Shown here: in pieces, positions 32,684 through 41,314 of the stretch
How the letters are laid out: each line of letters begins with the position of its first letter
Numbering within the stretch: the first letter of the stretch is position 1
Source of the DNA: Arthrobacter alpinus
GTDB lineage: Bacteria > Actinomycetota > Actinomycetes > Actinomycetales > Micrococcaceae
NCBI RefSeq assembly: GCF_900105965.1
Contig: NZ_FNTV01000001.1
Coordinates: 620,001-684,000 of the forward strand
Direction: 5' to 3'
Length of the DNA: 64,000 bases
Position numbers and translations under genes: made by a program
The notes under the pieces: generated by a model
Seen by the model: only the letters and a program-made list of their open reading frames with translations
Database searches by the model: none
Told to the model about the DNA's origin: nothing

Positions 32684-33714
32684 ACACCGACTCGCCCTTT
32701 GAGATCGGAATCTTCACCTTCGGTGAGCTGACCCGTGACGAGCACGGCCATCCCATGGAGGCCATGGCTCGCACCCATGACATTCTCGAGTGGGCCCGCG
32801 TCGCCGATGAGTCCGGGCTGGACGTTTTTGGTGTGGGCGAACACCACCGCGAAGACTTCGCCGTCTCCTCGCCCGCGGTGGTACTCGCCGCCGCCGCTGC
32901 ACAAACCAAGAACATCCGCCTCACCAGCACCGTGACGGTACTTTCCAGTGCCGATCCCGTTCGTGTATTTGAAGACTTTGCCACCTTGGATCTTGTCAGC
33001 GCAGGACGCGCAGAGTTGACCGCAGGCCGGGGCGCCTATCTGGAGTCCTTTCCGCTGTTCGGCCAAGAACTTCAGCGGTATGACGAATACTTCGAAGACA
33101 AGCTCGAGCTACTCCTGCGGATCCGTGAGGAAAACCCCGTCAACTGGAAAGGGACCACGCGCCCACCATTGAAAAATGCAGGGGTGTGGCCCCGACCTGT
33201 CCAGCATTCCCTGCCCATCTGGGCCGCCGTAGGGGGAACACCTGCCTCGGCTGAGCGGGCCGGGCGGCTGGGAATGCCGTTGTACCTGGCAATTTTGGGG
33301 GAGCCGGAACGATTTGGTCCCTTGGCGCAGTTATACCGCGTGGCCGCTCAAACCGCTGGCCGTGGCACAGGGAGAATCGGGGTCACCTCCCACTTCTATG
33401 TTGAGGAAACCTCGCAGGGAGCCAAAGACACCTTCTTCCCGCACTACTCGTCCTACATTGAGCAGAACATGCCCCGAGCTGGGCGGCTCGATCGGCCCAG
33501 CTTTGACGCCTGGGCTAGTCCGCGCGGAGCACTATTTGCGGGCAGCCCGGCCGAAATTGTAGACAAGATCCTGTGGGAACACGAAATTCTGGGCCACTCC
33601 CGATTCCTCGCGCAGGTGGGCCTGGGTGGCTTGTCTCAAACGGCAACCCTTCGCTCCATCGAACTGCTCGCCACGGAAGTTCTGCCAGCCGTTCGGGCCG
33701 CGCTGAAAAGCTAA
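32680..33714 (+). CDS. LLM-class flavin-dependent oxidoreductase (luciferase-like)
   Basis: A 344-residue TIM-barrel flavin monooxygenase-like protein: FGVGEHHREDFAVSSPAVVLAAAAAQTKNIRLTSTVTVLSSADPVRVFEDFATLDLVSAGRAEL is the classic bacterial LLM core, and ASPRGALFAGSPAEIVDKIL is the C-terminal helix region. Substrate unknown; FMN or F420 use cannot be decided. It overlaps the esterase gene by ATGA, suggesting joint action on an ester-containing compound. Confidence 0.9.
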   Translation: MNTDSPFEIGIFTFGELTRDEHGHPMEAMARTHDILEWARVADESGLDVFGVGEHHREDFAVSSPAVVLAAAAAQTKNIRLTSTVTVLSSADPVRVFEDFATLDLVSAGRAELTAGRGAYLESFPLFGQELQRYDEYFEDKLELLLRIREENPVNWKGTTRPPLKNAGVWPRPVQHSLPIWAAVGGTPASAERAGRLGMPLYLAILGEPERFGPLAQLYRVAAQTAGRGTGRIGVTSHFYVEETSQGAKDTFFPHYSSYIEQNMPRAGRLDRPSFDAWASPRGALFAGSPAEIVDKILWEHEILGHSRFLAQVGLGGLSQTATLRSIELLATEVLPAVRAALKS

Positions 33715-33788
33715 TGCCCGGTTCCTCAGCTGTCAGGTGCGCCGGTATGCGAATATTCTGGTCAAAACTGGCGGCGAAGGGATTGACC

Positions 33789-34337
33789 ATGAATGTGCTC
33801 GAATTTGCCAACGCGGGCGAATGGGAGGCCTGGCTGGAAACTCACCACCTCCAGTTGGGCGAGGCCTGGTTGCGCATCGGGAAGCGGAACACCGAACGTG
33901 ACCTGATCACCATCGTTGACGCCGGCGACGTCGGGTTGTGCTTTGGCTGGATTGACGGTCAGCGCAAGGCCTGCGATGCGGACTCCTTTCTGCAGCGCTA
34001 TTCACGCAGACGAGCCGGGAGCGCATGGTCCCAGGTCAATGTGGAGAGGGCACAAACACTGGTGGCCGCCGGGCGAATGCATCCAGCTGGTTTGGAAGAG
34101 ATTGCTCACGCGCAGCACGACGGGCGCTGGGAGAACGCCTATGAATCGCAGCGGACCGCCCAGATCCCGGTCGAATTGTTGGCCGTTCTGGCCGCCAATC
34201 CTCATGCACATGCTGCTTTTGAGGCCCTGGGCCGCTCGGAACGGTACCTTTTGATGCTCCCACTGCTCAAGGCTTACACGGCAGAGCGAAAGGCTGCGGC
34301 ACTGACGCGCGTCATCGGCCGCCTCGCCCGGGAGTAA
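33789..34337 (+). CDS. YdeI/OmpD-associated family protein
   Basis: A 182-residue protein of the YdeI family: EWEAWLETHHLQLGEAWLRIGKR, VDAGDVGLCFGWIDGQRKACD (variant of the ALCFGWIDG motif) and the RAGSAWSQVN and RVERAQTL region. A role in bacteriocin or antimicrobial peptide tolerance has been reported for some members; the mechanism is not established. ATG 33789 has AAGGGA seven bases upstream; the frame is open further upstream over the previous gene, without homology. Confidence 0.85.
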   Translation: MNVLEFANAGEWEAWLETHHLQLGEAWLRIGKRNTERDLITIVDAGDVGLCFGWIDGQRKACDADSFLQRYSRRRAGSAWSQVNVERAQTLVAAGRMHPAGLEEIAHAQHDGRWENAYESQRTAQIPVELLAVLAANPHAHAAFEALGRSERYLLMLPLLKAYTAERKAAALTRVIGRLARE

Positions 34338-34388
34338 CGGACTTACCGCGGGCAAGTTGCGTGCCCCATTTCAGGGGCTATACCGCCC

Positions 34389-35648
34389 TCAGCGTGATTC
34401 AGATCTTTCCAACTTGCTTCTTCCGGTAAGCGACGGCACAGTTGGCCCCGCCTTAAGGTGCTGTGAAAGCCTCGGCCCGTTCTGCCAGGTGAGGACGGCA
34501 ACGGCTGCCAAGAGAGCCGCGACTGTGGCTGCGCCGAGCAGGTTGACGCCACCCCAACCAACGCTTTGCAAGAGCCACGCCGCTGCAAAGGACCCGGTGG
34601 CGGAGACGGCGGCGGTGGAGCCATCGGCGAAGCCTTGAAGCTTTGCGCCACGGCCTTGCGGGTAAGACCGCAGCAGCAGTGCCGAACCTGCCACGAAGAG
34701 GACATTCCAGCCGACGCCAACCAGCGTCAGTGTCGCGATCATGGCAGCGCCGGTGCTGAAAAACACGCCAAGGATGCAGCCAAGAGCCATGATGAATCCA
34801 CCCGCTAGATTTGTTCTGAAGTTGCCACAGCGCTTCAGGAGCTGGGCGCTTAGTGCGGATGGGGCAAACATGCCGATGAGGTGCCACTGGATCATGGATG
34901 CACCCATGGCAGAAGAATGGCCGGCGTGATCGTTGGCGAGGGGGCCGGTGGCCATGACCAGCGTCATGACGAGCCCGGAGCCAGCCAGGACCAGGACGGC
35001 CTGTTGGAACTGCGGATTGCCAGCCCGCCTGTGGATAGCGATGGCCGGTTGCTTTGCCTCCTCGGTGTTGCCGGTGGCTGGTGGCATGGTTAGGGCCAGA
35101 ACCAAGGCCACGACGCCGAGAGCGGCGATCAATAGGCATGAGCCAAGGTATGGCTGCAAGGCAGCGTGAGATGCGGCAACAGCGGCAAATGGTCCCAAAG
35201 CCGCGGCGGCAATTCCGCCGTACATGACCAGTGCCAGCGCCCGCTCGCGCGTGGCAGGCGGCGAATATTCCGAGGCCACAAATCTCAAGAATCCACCCAC
35301 TGCACGGTAGCCGCCGGTCAATGCCGTTCCGAGGCAAAAGAGGGCAAAGGAGTGGGTTGCGACAGCAAAAGCGGACAGGAAGCCACCCGCGATCGCCGTG
35401 ATGGCGCCGACCACCATGACAGGACGGTACCCAAACCTGGCTGCCGCATGGCCGGCCGTGAATGAACAAATGGTACCCACCACCACAATCAAACTCAGGG
35501 GCAAGGTCATCAAAACAGGCGAAGGTGCCAGTAACATTCCCACGAGTCCGGTCAGGGTCAGGTCAATGCTCACAATCATGTAGTAGCAAGCCTGAGCGGC
35601 AATAAGGCGGATGAGCAAGGCTCTGAAATGTACGGCGGACTGGGTCAT
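34389..35648 (-). CDS. MFS transporter
   Basis: A 419-residue protein with 12 hydrophobic segments and typical MFS loops (ARFGYRPVMVVGAITAI after TM2; RERALALVMYGG; LKRCGNFRTNLAGGFIMALG). It is shaped like the DHA exporter group. The last 25 residues are polar. ATG 35648 begins the membrane part. It is divergent from the GlxA-type regulator and the starts are only 44 bp apart, so that regulator probably controls it. The substrate is unknown. Confidence 0.85.
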   Translation of the reverse strand: MTQSAVHFRALLIRLIAAQACYYMIVSIDLTLTGLVGMLLAPSPVLMTLPLSLIVVVGTICSFTAGHAAARFGYRPVMVVGAITAIAGGFLSAFAVATHSFALFCLGTALTGGYRAVGGFLRFVASEYSPPATRERALALVMYGGIAAAALGPFAAVAASHAALQPYLGSCLLIAALGVVALVLALTMPPATGNTEEAKQPAIAIHRRAGNPQFQQAVLVLAGSGLVMTLVMATGPLANDHAGHSSAMGASMIQWHLIGMFAPSALSAQLLKRCGNFRTNLAGGFIMALGCILGVFFSTGAAMIATLTLVGVGWNVLFVAGSALLLRSYPQGRGAKLQGFADGSTAAVSATGSFAAAWLLQSVGWGGVNLLGAATVAALLAAVAVLTWQNGPRLSQHLKAGPTVPSLTGRSKLERSESR

Positions 35649-35691
35649 GCTGCCACGATGCCATCGGGCGAAGGTACGCAACAGTGGCAAG

Positions 35692-36696
35692 ATGGCCACT
35701 ATGCGAAAGAATTCTGCCACAAGAGCAACTCCCCTCAAGGTCGCTGTCTTGGCTCTGCCTGAGGTTTTGACGCTGGACTTCGGCATTCCTGTCCAAGTCC
35801 TGGGGCGAAATACGCAGGGGAACTACAGTGTTCAAACCTGCTCACCGGGCGGATTGCCTGTCCGGGCCACTGGCGGGTTTTCCGTCCTGCCAGATCGGGG
35901 TCTTGAACTTCTTGATGAGGTTCACACCGTGATCATCCCCGGGTTCACCACCTCGCGGGAACAACTCCCGGCGGAAGTCCTGACTGCTCTGATTGCCGCA
36001 CATAAGAGGGGAGTGCGCATGGTCTCCATCTGCACGGGTGCGTTTGCCTTGGCTCAGGCCGGGATTCTGGACGGGCTGCGGGCCACAACGCATTGGGAAT
36101 CCACGGCAGATTTGGCCACGCTCTTCCCGGCCGTTGCGGTGGATGAAAATGTTCTGTTCGTGGACAATGGGCAGGTGCTCACCTCGGCCGGCGTTGCCGC
36201 CGGAATCGATCTGTGCCTGCACCTGGTGAGAAGCGACTTCGGAGCCGCACAAGGCAACCTGACGGCCAAGGGGATCGTGTCAGCGCCCCGCCGCGAAGGA
36301 ACCCAATCACAATTCATTAGCCACAAACCGGTGAAATCCCCTGCAAGCCAGCCGGCCGATGTCAGCGCCGCCATGGAATGGGCCGTCAGACACATGCACC
36401 AGCCCATTACGCTCGGCCACATCGGTGCAGCAACGGCGCTCAGCGAGCGAACCTTGGCGCGCCGCTTTGAGCTGCATGCGGGAATTGCGCCCATGAAATG
36501 GCTTTCGGCTCAACGGGTGGAACGGGCCAAGGAACTCCTGGAAACTACGGGCGCGCCCATTGAAAGAATTGCCGCCTCGGTGGGGCTCGGATCAGGGGCC
36601 AATTTTCGCACCATTTTCAAGAAACACACCTCCCTGACACCCAGCCAATACCGGCATGCTTTTGGTACGCGTCACGCGCCCGGCTTGATAGATTAA
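35692..36696 (+). CDS. GlxA-type transcriptional regulator (DJ-1/PfpI domain plus AraC HTH)
   Basis: A 334-residue regulator. Residues 15-180 are an amidase-like DJ-1/PfpI domain (VAVLALPEVLTLDFGIPVQVLG, VSICTGAFALAQAGILDG with the elbow Cys, TSAGVAAGIDLCLHLV). Residues 225-330 are two AraC HTH units (SERTLARRFELHAGIAPMKWL; IERIAASVGLGSGANFRTIFKK). ATG 35692 or 35701 may start it. It is divergent from the MFS exporter, with a very short intergenic region, suggesting local control. Confidence 0.9.
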   Translation: MATMRKNSATRATPLKVAVLALPEVLTLDFGIPVQVLGRNTQGNYSVQTCSPGGLPVRATGGFSVLPDRGLELLDEVHTVIIPGFTTSREQLPAEVLTALIAAHKRGVRMVSICTGAFALAQAGILDGLRATTHWESTADLATLFPAVAVDENVLFVDNGQVLTSAGVAAGIDLCLHLVRSDFGAAQGNLTAKGIVSAPRREGTQSQFISHKPVKSPASQPADVSAAMEWAVRHMHQPITLGHIGAATALSERTLARRFELHAGIAPMKWLSAQRVERAKELLETTGAPIERIAASVGLGSGANFRTIFKKHTSLTPSQYRHAFGTRHAPGLID

Positions 36697-37247
36697 TGGC
36701 CATGATTTCCATTCAGCGCGACAACCCGAGCCTGGCCGATGTACAGCAGTTGCTAGATGATCACTTGGCGGACATGCGGGCAACTTCGCCCACCGAAAGC
36801 GTTCATGCCCTGGATCATGCGGCCCTGAGCCAGCCCGGCGCTACCTTTTGGACAGTTCGTGAGGATGGTGTGCTGCTCGGTTGTGGCGCCTTGAAGCAGC
36901 TCGATGCCGAGCAGGGCGAGATCAAATCCATGCGCACGGCGCCGGTGGCTCGCGGACGTGGCCTGGCCGCTTCCCTACTGGGGCACATCATGGCCGAAGC
37001 CCGGGGCCGCGGATACCGGCACCTGTATCTTGAGACCGGAAGTGACGCATTCTTCGCTCCGGCCAGGCGCCTGTACGCCAGGCACGGGTTCGCCGAATGC
37101 GAGCCCTTCGCTGACTACGTTCTGGATCCACACAGCGTCTTTATGGAATTAGAGCTCGACGCCGGTGACGGCAGCCGTGGAACCTCCGGCGGCCAAGAGG
37201 TGATTGGGGAGCCTGTTCCCGGGTGCGCGGCCCCGGATTTCCAGTAA
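36696..37247 (+). CDS. GNAT family N-acetyltransferase (YsnE/ElaA-like)
   Basis: A 183-residue GNAT protein with motif A in KSMRTAPVARGRGLAASLLGHIMAEARGRGYRHLYLETG and the following FFAPARRLYARHGFAECEPFADY, typical of the YsnE group. The GNAT fold ends at about residue 152 (FMELEL); the last 30 residues run antisense through the end of the convergent thioesterase gene. ATG 36696 overlaps the regulator stop, with ATG 36702 as alternative. Substrate unknown. Confidence 0.88.
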   Translation: MAMISIQRDNPSLADVQQLLDDHLADMRATSPTESVHALDHAALSQPGATFWTVREDGVLLGCGALKQLDAEQGEIKSMRTAPVARGRGLAASLLGHIMAEARGRGYRHLYLETGSDAFFAPARRLYARHGFAECEPFADYVLDPHSVFMELELDAGDGSRGTSGGQEVIGEPVPGCAAPDFQ

Positions 37248-38150
37248 GTCTCTGGCGTGTGCGTGCAGGCGCTTGTCCTCGTCGGTGACGGGAATCCAGG
37301 TGGGGACGGGAACCGAGTTTCCGGCGTCGTCCCGGGCCACCATGACGGTGAGACAGTAGGTGGTCAGGTTCATCTCGCCGCCTTTGGGATCTCCCGAACG
37401 GACGTGGACCGCAATGTGCATGCCTTTGGTCCCCGTGTAAACCAACCGTGCTTCCACCTCCACCACGTGACCGATCAGCAGTGGACGGTAGAAGCGGACA
37501 CCGCCTGAGAATACGGCCACGGTGGCATTTCCGCAGTAGCGCGTTGCACACACATACGCGGCCTCGTCGATCCACTTCATGACGATCCCGCCATGAACCT
37601 TGCCGCCCCAGTTCACATCCGTGGGGGCGGCCAAGAATCGCAGGACAACGCGCTCAGCAGTCCCGGCATCGCTATATTCCTGGACCTTCATGGCGTCTAC
37701 GATTTCTTCACGAACCTTGATCCGGGCCAGGGCATCATCACGCTGGTGAATCTCCTTGGCAGTGGCCGGCTCAAATGGAGCCACTTCCGTTGGTTTGCCG
37801 TCCGCGCCCACCGCGACGAAGATGACAATGCATTGACTGCGCATGGTGGGGACTCCGCCTCGGGGATCGCCCGAGGACACCACTGTGTGAATGTGCATCG
37901 AGGATCTGCCCGTGTAGACAACCGTGGCCTTGACCTCAACCATGTCGCCACTGTTGACGGGGTCCGCGAAGTGAATATTGCCCACATAAGCGGTCACACA
38001 ATAGGACTTGGCCCAGCCGACGGCGGCCGCGTAGGCTGCCTTGTCCACCCATTCCAGCACGGTGCCGGCATCCACGGAGCCGCTATGGCCGACGTCGGTA
38101 GGAGCGGCAAGAAAACGAAGGGTCACCGAGTTGGTGGGAGTCTCACTCAT
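37149..38150 (-). CDS. Acyl-CoA thioesterase with two hotdog domains (YciA/BACH-like)
   Basis: A 333-residue tandem hotdog protein. The first domain (LRFLAAPTDVGHSGSVDAGTVLEWVDKAAYAAA) and the second (VLRFLAAPTDVNWGGKVHGGIVMKWIDEAAYVCA) are clear repeats; the HGGxxMKWIDEAAY catalytic segment is intact only in the second, while the first has DAGTVLEW. Such double domains form ACOT-type hexamers that hydrolyse acyl-CoA. Its 3' end overlaps the GNAT gene by 99 bases. Confidence 0.9.
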   Translation of the reverse strand: MSETPTNSVTLRFLAAPTDVGHSGSVDAGTVLEWVDKAAYAAAVGWAKSYCVTAYVGNIHFADPVNSGDMVEVKATVVYTGRSSMHIHTVVSSGDPRGGVPTMRSQCIVIFVAVGADGKPTEVAPFEPATAKEIHQRDDALARIKVREEIVDAMKVQEYSDAGTAERVVLRFLAAPTDVNWGGKVHGGIVMKWIDEAAYVCATRYCGNATVAVFSGGVRFYRPLLIGHVVEVEARLVYTGTKGMHIAVHVRSGDPKGGEMNLTTYCLTVMVARDDAGNSVPVPTWIPVTDEDKRLHAHARDLLEIRGRAPGNRLPNHLLAAGGSTAAVTGVEL

Positions 38151-38305
38151 TGCTCGATTCTATTTATCTCGGCGCCAGTCCTTGCGTTTGAGAGTCTCAT
38201 CGGAGGACTCTCGCGTCACAATCCACGGCGTTCTGCCGCGCCAATGTGCCAAGTGGCGAATGTTGCCGCACAGTTAATCGTCCATTCATGACATCCGCAG
38301 ACCTT

Positions 38306-38330
38306 GTTAAATTGGCCTTACTAATTTAAC
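38306..38330. promoter_or_regulatory. Inverted repeat GTTAAATT-N9-AATTTAAC at the phoD start
   Basis: 8-bp perfect arms (38306-38313 and 38323-38330) ending four bases before the phoD ATG. No Shine-Dalgarno is present, so the site could overlap a promoter of a leaderless gene (TAATTT at 38322) or be an operator. No matching Pho box with direct repeats is convincing. Confidence 0.4.
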
Positions 38331-38334
38331 TGTC

Positions 38335-39921
38335 ATGGATAATATTTCGCGTAGATCAATACTGTCCGCAGGCCTTGGCGCCGGCCTCGTCGCCGCAGTG
38401 CCCGGAGCCGCTTTTGCTACCTCCGTAGCTGAGGATTCCGGCCTTCGCACCGATCCGTTCATGCTGGGAATTGCCTCCGGCGAGCCGTGGCCGGATGGAT
38501 TCGTACTCTGGACCCGACTGGCGGTGAACCCGGTGGCTGAAGACGGTCTGGGTGGCATGCCGTCGCGCAATGTCGCTGTTGCCTGGGAGGTGGCCGAAGA
38601 CGCCACCATGCGCAAGGTGGTAGCCCGGGGCATGGAGCACGCGCGAATCGAAACCGCCCACTCGGTGCATGTGGAGTTGCGAGGTCTGCGGCCGGGACGT
38701 GAGTACTACTACCGATTCCGTACCGGCCGGCATGTCAGCCCCGTGGGCCGCACCATGACCGCCCCGGCCCTGCACGAGACACCGTCACAGTTGGCTATGG
38801 CCTTCGCCAGCTGTGCGCAGTACGAGCACGGCTACTTCACCGCCTATTCGCGACTGGCACAGGACCACCCGGACCTTGTGCTTCACCTGGGCGATTACCT
38901 CTACGAGTACAAGAAGGACAGCTATGTGATTGGCGGCGGCAACCCGCGCGACCACGAGGGTCCGGAAACTGTCAGCCTGGCTGGCTATCGCCAGCGTCAC
39001 GCCCAATACAAGTCCGACGCCGATCTGCAGGCTGCGCACGCGGTGGCGCCGTGGCTGGTGGTGTGGGATGACCATGAGGTGGACAACAACTGGGCGGATG
39101 AGGTCCCGGAGAACAAGGACGCAGCCCAGCTCAACGACACCACTGAGCATTTCCGGCAGCGCCGGTCGGCGGCCTTCCAGGCGTACTACGAGAACATGCC
39201 GCTGCGACCCTCGTCCGTGCCGGCCGGGTTCGACATGAAGATCTACCGCACCATCCAGTGGGGCCAGTTGGCCAATTTCCACATGATGGATACCCGGCAG
39301 TACCGCGACGACCAGCTGGCCGGCGATGGGTGGCAGAAGAACGTGGCCGAGCGTTTGGCCGAGGACCGCACCATCACCGGTGACGAGCAGGAGAAGTGGC
39401 TGTTGGACGGCTTCAAGAACTCCACACAACGCTGGGACATCCTGGGCCAGCAGGTGTTCTTCGCGGAGCGGGACAGGAACAAGGCCCTCGAGATTGACGA
39501 CGTCTCCATGGACGGTTGGGACGGCTATGCCGCCTCCCGCCGCCGCATCACCCAAGGCTGGGTGGATGCGAACGTTCGCAACGCCGTCGTTCTTACCGGC
39601 GACGTGCACCGCAACTGGGCGAACGATCTCAAGGTGGATTACAAGGATCCGGCTGCACCAGTGGTTGGCTCGGAACTGGTGTGCACCTCCATCACGTCCA
39701 CGGGCAACGGAAGCGGTTCCACCACTGATTCGACCATGGCGTGGAACCCACACCTGAAGTTTTACAATGACAACCGCGGCTACGTGAACACCAAGATCAC
39801 CAAGGACGCACTCACCGCAGACTACCGGACCCTTGACTACGTCACGACGCCCGGAGCTTCCGTCAGCACGAAGGCGTCCTTCGTCATCCAGGACGGAATT
39901 GGCGGGCTTCAAGCGAAGTAG
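38335..39921 (+). CDS. phoD: Alkaline phosphatase D / phosphodiesterase, Tat-exported
   Basis: A 528-residue PhoD family metallophosphoesterase. The N-terminus NISRRSILSAGLGAGLVAAVPGAAFA is a Tat signal (SRRSIL). The PhoD N-domain (GIASGEPWPDGFVLWTRL) is followed by the catalytic domain with ASCAQYEHGYFTAY, HLGDYLYEY, WDDHEVDNNWAD and TGDVHRNWANDL, the Fe/Ca ligand regions. It releases phosphate from organic esters outside the cell. The ATG has no ribosome binding site. Confidence 0.93.
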   Translation: MDNISRRSILSAGLGAGLVAAVPGAAFATSVAEDSGLRTDPFMLGIASGEPWPDGFVLWTRLAVNPVAEDGLGGMPSRNVAVAWEVAEDATMRKVVARGMEHARIETAHSVHVELRGLRPGREYYYRFRTGRHVSPVGRTMTAPALHETPSQLAMAFASCAQYEHGYFTAYSRLAQDHPDLVLHLGDYLYEYKKDSYVIGGGNPRDHEGPETVSLAGYRQRHAQYKSDADLQAAHAVAPWLVVWDDHEVDNNWADEVPENKDAAQLNDTTEHFRQRRSAAFQAYYENMPLRPSSVPAGFDMKIYRTIQWGQLANFHMMDTRQYRDDQLAGDGWQKNVAERLAEDRTITGDEQEKWLLDGFKNSTQRWDILGQQVFFAERDRNKALEIDDVSMDGWDGYAASRRRITQGWVDANVRNAVVLTGDVHRNWANDLKVDYKDPAAPVVGSELVCTSITSTGNGSGSTTDSTMAWNPHLKFYNDNRGYVNTKITKDALTADYRTLDYVTTPGASVSTKASFVIQDGIGGLQAK

Positions 39922-39976
39922 AAGCTGCAATCGAGGCCGGAGGCGGCGGCGGTGGGGAGGGACTTCCGCCGTCGCC

Positions 39977-40348
39977 TCATTGGCCGACTCGCCCGTCGAT
40001 ACACTCCCGCAGCAGGTCGGCATGTCCGCAGTGCCGGGCATACTCCTCGATCCTGTGCACGTACAGTTCACGGACTGCTATTTGATCCTTCCCAAGACGC
40101 TCTCCAAGATCCGTGTGACCTGCCAGGGCAGCATCGGTTTCGGCCTGTTCGCGCGCCAGCCTGGCAAGGGCGGCGTCGACCTCGCCGTGGTCGGCGATTA
40201 GGCCATCGAAATCCCCATCACCGTCGCCGTAGATTTTCGGCAGCGGCTCAGCATCGCTGTCGCGAGGGTCTTCATCAGGGTCCGCCCGCATATCAGGGTA
40301 GATAGTGGATTTAGTCCATCTCGTGGGTTGTTCAGTCATGCGTTCCAT
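39977..40348 (-). CDS. DinB-like DUF664 protein with internal in-frame deletion
   Basis: A 123-residue protein. Residues 4-30 (MTEQPTRWTKSTIYPDMRADPDEDPRDSD) match the start of DUF664/mycothiol-dependent DinB family proteins and residues 34-120 (LPKIYGDGDGDFDGLIADHGEV to RIEEYARHCGHADLLRECIDG) match their end. The middle 60 or so residues, including the helix with the first metal-binding His, are missing, joined in frame at about residue 32. It is probably a non-functional or repurposed remnant. Start ATG 40348 or 40339. Confidence 0.75.
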   Translation of the reverse strand: MERMTEQPTRWTKSTIYPDMRADPDEDPRDSDAEPLPKIYGDGDGDFDGLIADHGEVDAALARLAREQAETDAALAGHTDLGERLGKDQIAVRELYVHRIEEYARHCGHADLLRECIDGRVGQ

Positions 40349-40373
40349 CCTTACCGGTTCCGGGGGAAGCTCA

Positions 40374-40418
40374 CAAGTACTTTTTTACTTGAAGCATCAA
40401 CTATTATTGGGGTATGCT
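40374..40418 (+). promoter_or_regulatory. Promoter and dyad of the DODA-type dioxygenase gene
   Basis: CAAGTA-N6-TACTTG (40374-40391) overlaps a -35-like TTGAAG (40389-40394); TATGCT (40413-40418) is 18 bp further on. The start would be at about 40425, the A of the ATG, and no Shine-Dalgarno is present, so the gene is likely leaderless. The dyad is of a type bound by MarR- or HxlR-like repressors. Confidence 0.5.
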
Positions 40419-40424
40419 TCTTCC

Positions 40425-41222
40425 ATGACTGTTGCAGCTGACCTTCCCCCGGTACTTTTTCTCTCACATGGCGCGCCGCCGCTGGCTGACGACGCTACCT
40501 GGACTGCCGAGTTGGCGGCATGGTCGGGGACCATGGAAAAGCCCAAGGACATCTTGATGGTGTCCGCGCACTGGGAGAACGCGCCTGTCACATTGAGTGC
40601 CACGCGCAACAAGCAAGATCTTGTCTACGACTTTTGGGGATTCCCGCAGCGATACTATGACGTACGCTACGACGCGCCGATGGCACCTGATCTCGCCGAC
40701 GAGGTTGCTCGCTTGGCTGGCACCCATGGCCACCATGTGGAACGCGACGAGACTCGTGGCCTGGACCATGGCGCCTATGTGCCCCTGAAGGAAATGTTTC
40801 CCGACGCTGATGTTCCCGTAGTGCAGATGTCAATGCCAACGTTGGATCCGCAAGGCCTGTTTGCGCTCGGTCAGTCGTTGGCGCCACTGCGTGAGCGTGG
40901 GACCATGATCGTTGGATCCGGATTTACCACACACAATTTGCGGTGGTTCAACCCTGCCGCTGGGCCGGACACAACTCCGCCTGCCGCATCGAGCGAATTC
41001 GACCACTGGGCCGAAGAAGCCATGGCTCGGGGTGATGTGGACTCAATTCTTGACTTCCTGCACAAGGCCCCGGCCGCACGCGAAGCCCACCCACGTTCGG
41101 AACACTGGGCACCTCTCTATGTTGCACTCGGCGCGGCTTACGCATCCGGTGGCATTGAGGCGAAGACGGCCATCGATGGTTTCTGGTTCGGGCTCTCAAA
41201 GCGCTCATGGTCGCTCACATAA
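40425..41222 (+). CDS. DODA-type extradiol dioxygenase (LigB/YgiD family)
   Basis: A 265-residue class III extradiol ring-cleavage enzyme: LSHGAPPLADD supplies a metal-binding His, VSAHWENAP another, and DHGAYVPLKEMFPDADVPVVQMS contains the catalytic region; GSGFTTHNLRWF is also typical. It is shaped like 4,5-DOPA dioxygenase YgiD. The natural substrate in bacteria is uncertain. Its position does not link it to a catechol pathway. Confidence 0.9.
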   Translation: MTVAADLPPVLFLSHGAPPLADDATWTAELAAWSGTMEKPKDILMVSAHWENAPVTLSATRNKQDLVYDFWGFPQRYYDVRYDAPMAPDLADEVARLAGTHGHHVERDETRGLDHGAYVPLKEMFPDADVPVVQMSMPTLDPQGLFALGQSLAPLRERGTMIVGSGFTTHNLRWFNPAAGPDTTPPAASSEFDHWAEEAMARGDVDSILDFLHKAPAAREAHPRSEHWAPLYVALGAAYASGGIEAKTAIDGFWFGLSKRSWSLT

Positions 41223-41269
41223 ACATGGCGCGTGGAACTGGCTACTGACATGAACGGTTCACCCGAATT

Positions 41270-41305
41270 GGAGGATGACGCTGCACGTTGGCGGCGTCAC
41301 CCTCC
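41270..41305. terminator. Hairpin between convergent dioxygenase and oxidoreductase genes
   Basis: GGAGGATGACGC (41270-41281) pairs with GCGTCACCCTCC (41294-41305) with one A-C mismatch. It is followed by TTGGGTTT on the + strand and lies 10 bp before the stop of the oxidoreductase gene. Confidence 0.6.
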
Positions 41306-41314
41306 TTGGGTTTA

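Noticed and set aside
38260..38305. Pho-box-like repeats upstream of phoD
   Set aside because: GTTAATC and ATTCATG are spaced 11 bp apart but match the actinobacterial direct repeat too poorly to claim.
38785..40071. A 428-codon open frame antisense to phoD
   Set aside because: It is the mirror of a conserved phosphatase in a high-GC genome; composition is His/Val/Arg-biased, no ribosome binding site, and no family resemblance.
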